A stretch of DNA of 64,000 nt, taken from NCBI RefSeq assembly GCF_900130035.1, contig NZ_FQXQ01000003.1, positions 186,001-250,000 on the forward strand, in the 5' to 3' direction. The stretch comes from Wenyingzhuangia marina (GTDB lineage: Bacteria > Bacteroidota > Bacteroidia > Flavobacteriales > Flavobacteriaceae). Below are positions 63,769-64,000 of the stretch, piece after piece. Position 1 is the stretch's first letter; each line of letters opens with the position of its first letter. The position numbers and the translations under genes are program-made. The notes under the pieces were generated by a model that was not told the origin of the DNA, did not search any database, and saw nothing but the letters and a program-made list of their open reading frames with translations.

Positions 63769-63789
63769 ATTTTATCTATCTCTTTAAGT

Positions 63790-64000
<211 letters not shown>

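Overview
The window is a low-GC chromosomal segment of a Bacteroidota bacterium, very probably a marine Flavobacteriaceae. Signs of this are the SusC/SusD pair, a hybrid two-component regulator, DUF4835, DUF3570/DUF4266, PrmC/TrmD/RplS and DapF proteins of flavobacterial type, almost no Shine-Dalgarno sites, and many upstream regions carrying the Bacteroidota -7 element TAnnTTTG. No rRNA, tRNA, CRISPR array, transposase or phage module was seen.

Layout. 1-9221: partial purL, a membrane acyltransferase, an RNA-type methyltransferase, a four-gene cassette (thioredoxin, ApbE flavin transferase, DUF4266 lipoprotein, DUF3570 barrel), an MscS channel and a YkgJ cysteine-cluster protein. 9286-10563: an APC amino-acid permease. 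10755-21899: a long minus-strand run that is the least familiar part of the window. It starts with an ABC exporter (ATPase plus permease) and a short YtrA-type GntR regulator. It continues with several secreted or membrane-anchored thioredoxin-fold paralogs, most without catalytic cysteines and one frameshifted, then a lipoprotein, small membrane proteins, a stand-alone DsbD-alpha domain and one intact TlpA-like protein with WCGPC. A perfect inverted repeat at 21893-21914 sits at the predicted start of transcription and is the likely GntR operator. 22036-23424: an aldo/keto reductase and a small membrane protein.

23623-40896 is a pectin utilisation locus. It encodes GH105, GH43, GH28 and CE8 enzymes, a hybrid two-component system, SusC, SusD and an FN3/beta-helix surface lipoprotein. 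Outer-membrane proteins would bind and import galacturonan fragments, the esterase would remove methyl groups, GH28 and GH105 would release galacturonate units, and GH43 would trim xylose or arabinose. A 78-bp module (66/78 identical) is repeated upstream of both the enzyme operon and susC. Each copy holds a direct repeat with 21-bp period and a GTAATCGATTAC palindrome, so both units are probably controlled by the same two regulators.

41029-64000 is mostly housekeeping: monomeric isocitrate dehydrogenase, rplS, trmD, prmC, ribD, dnaA, mltG, dapF, an HtrA protease with a sigma-54-like promoter, and the conserved dapA-bamD-rpoZ-coaBC-DUF4835-recN run. It ends with fabI, a PepSY-type membrane protein and the C-terminus of trxB. 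Three intergenic spaces here (44613-44699, 51810-51940, 62164-62299) are filled with short degenerate repeats.
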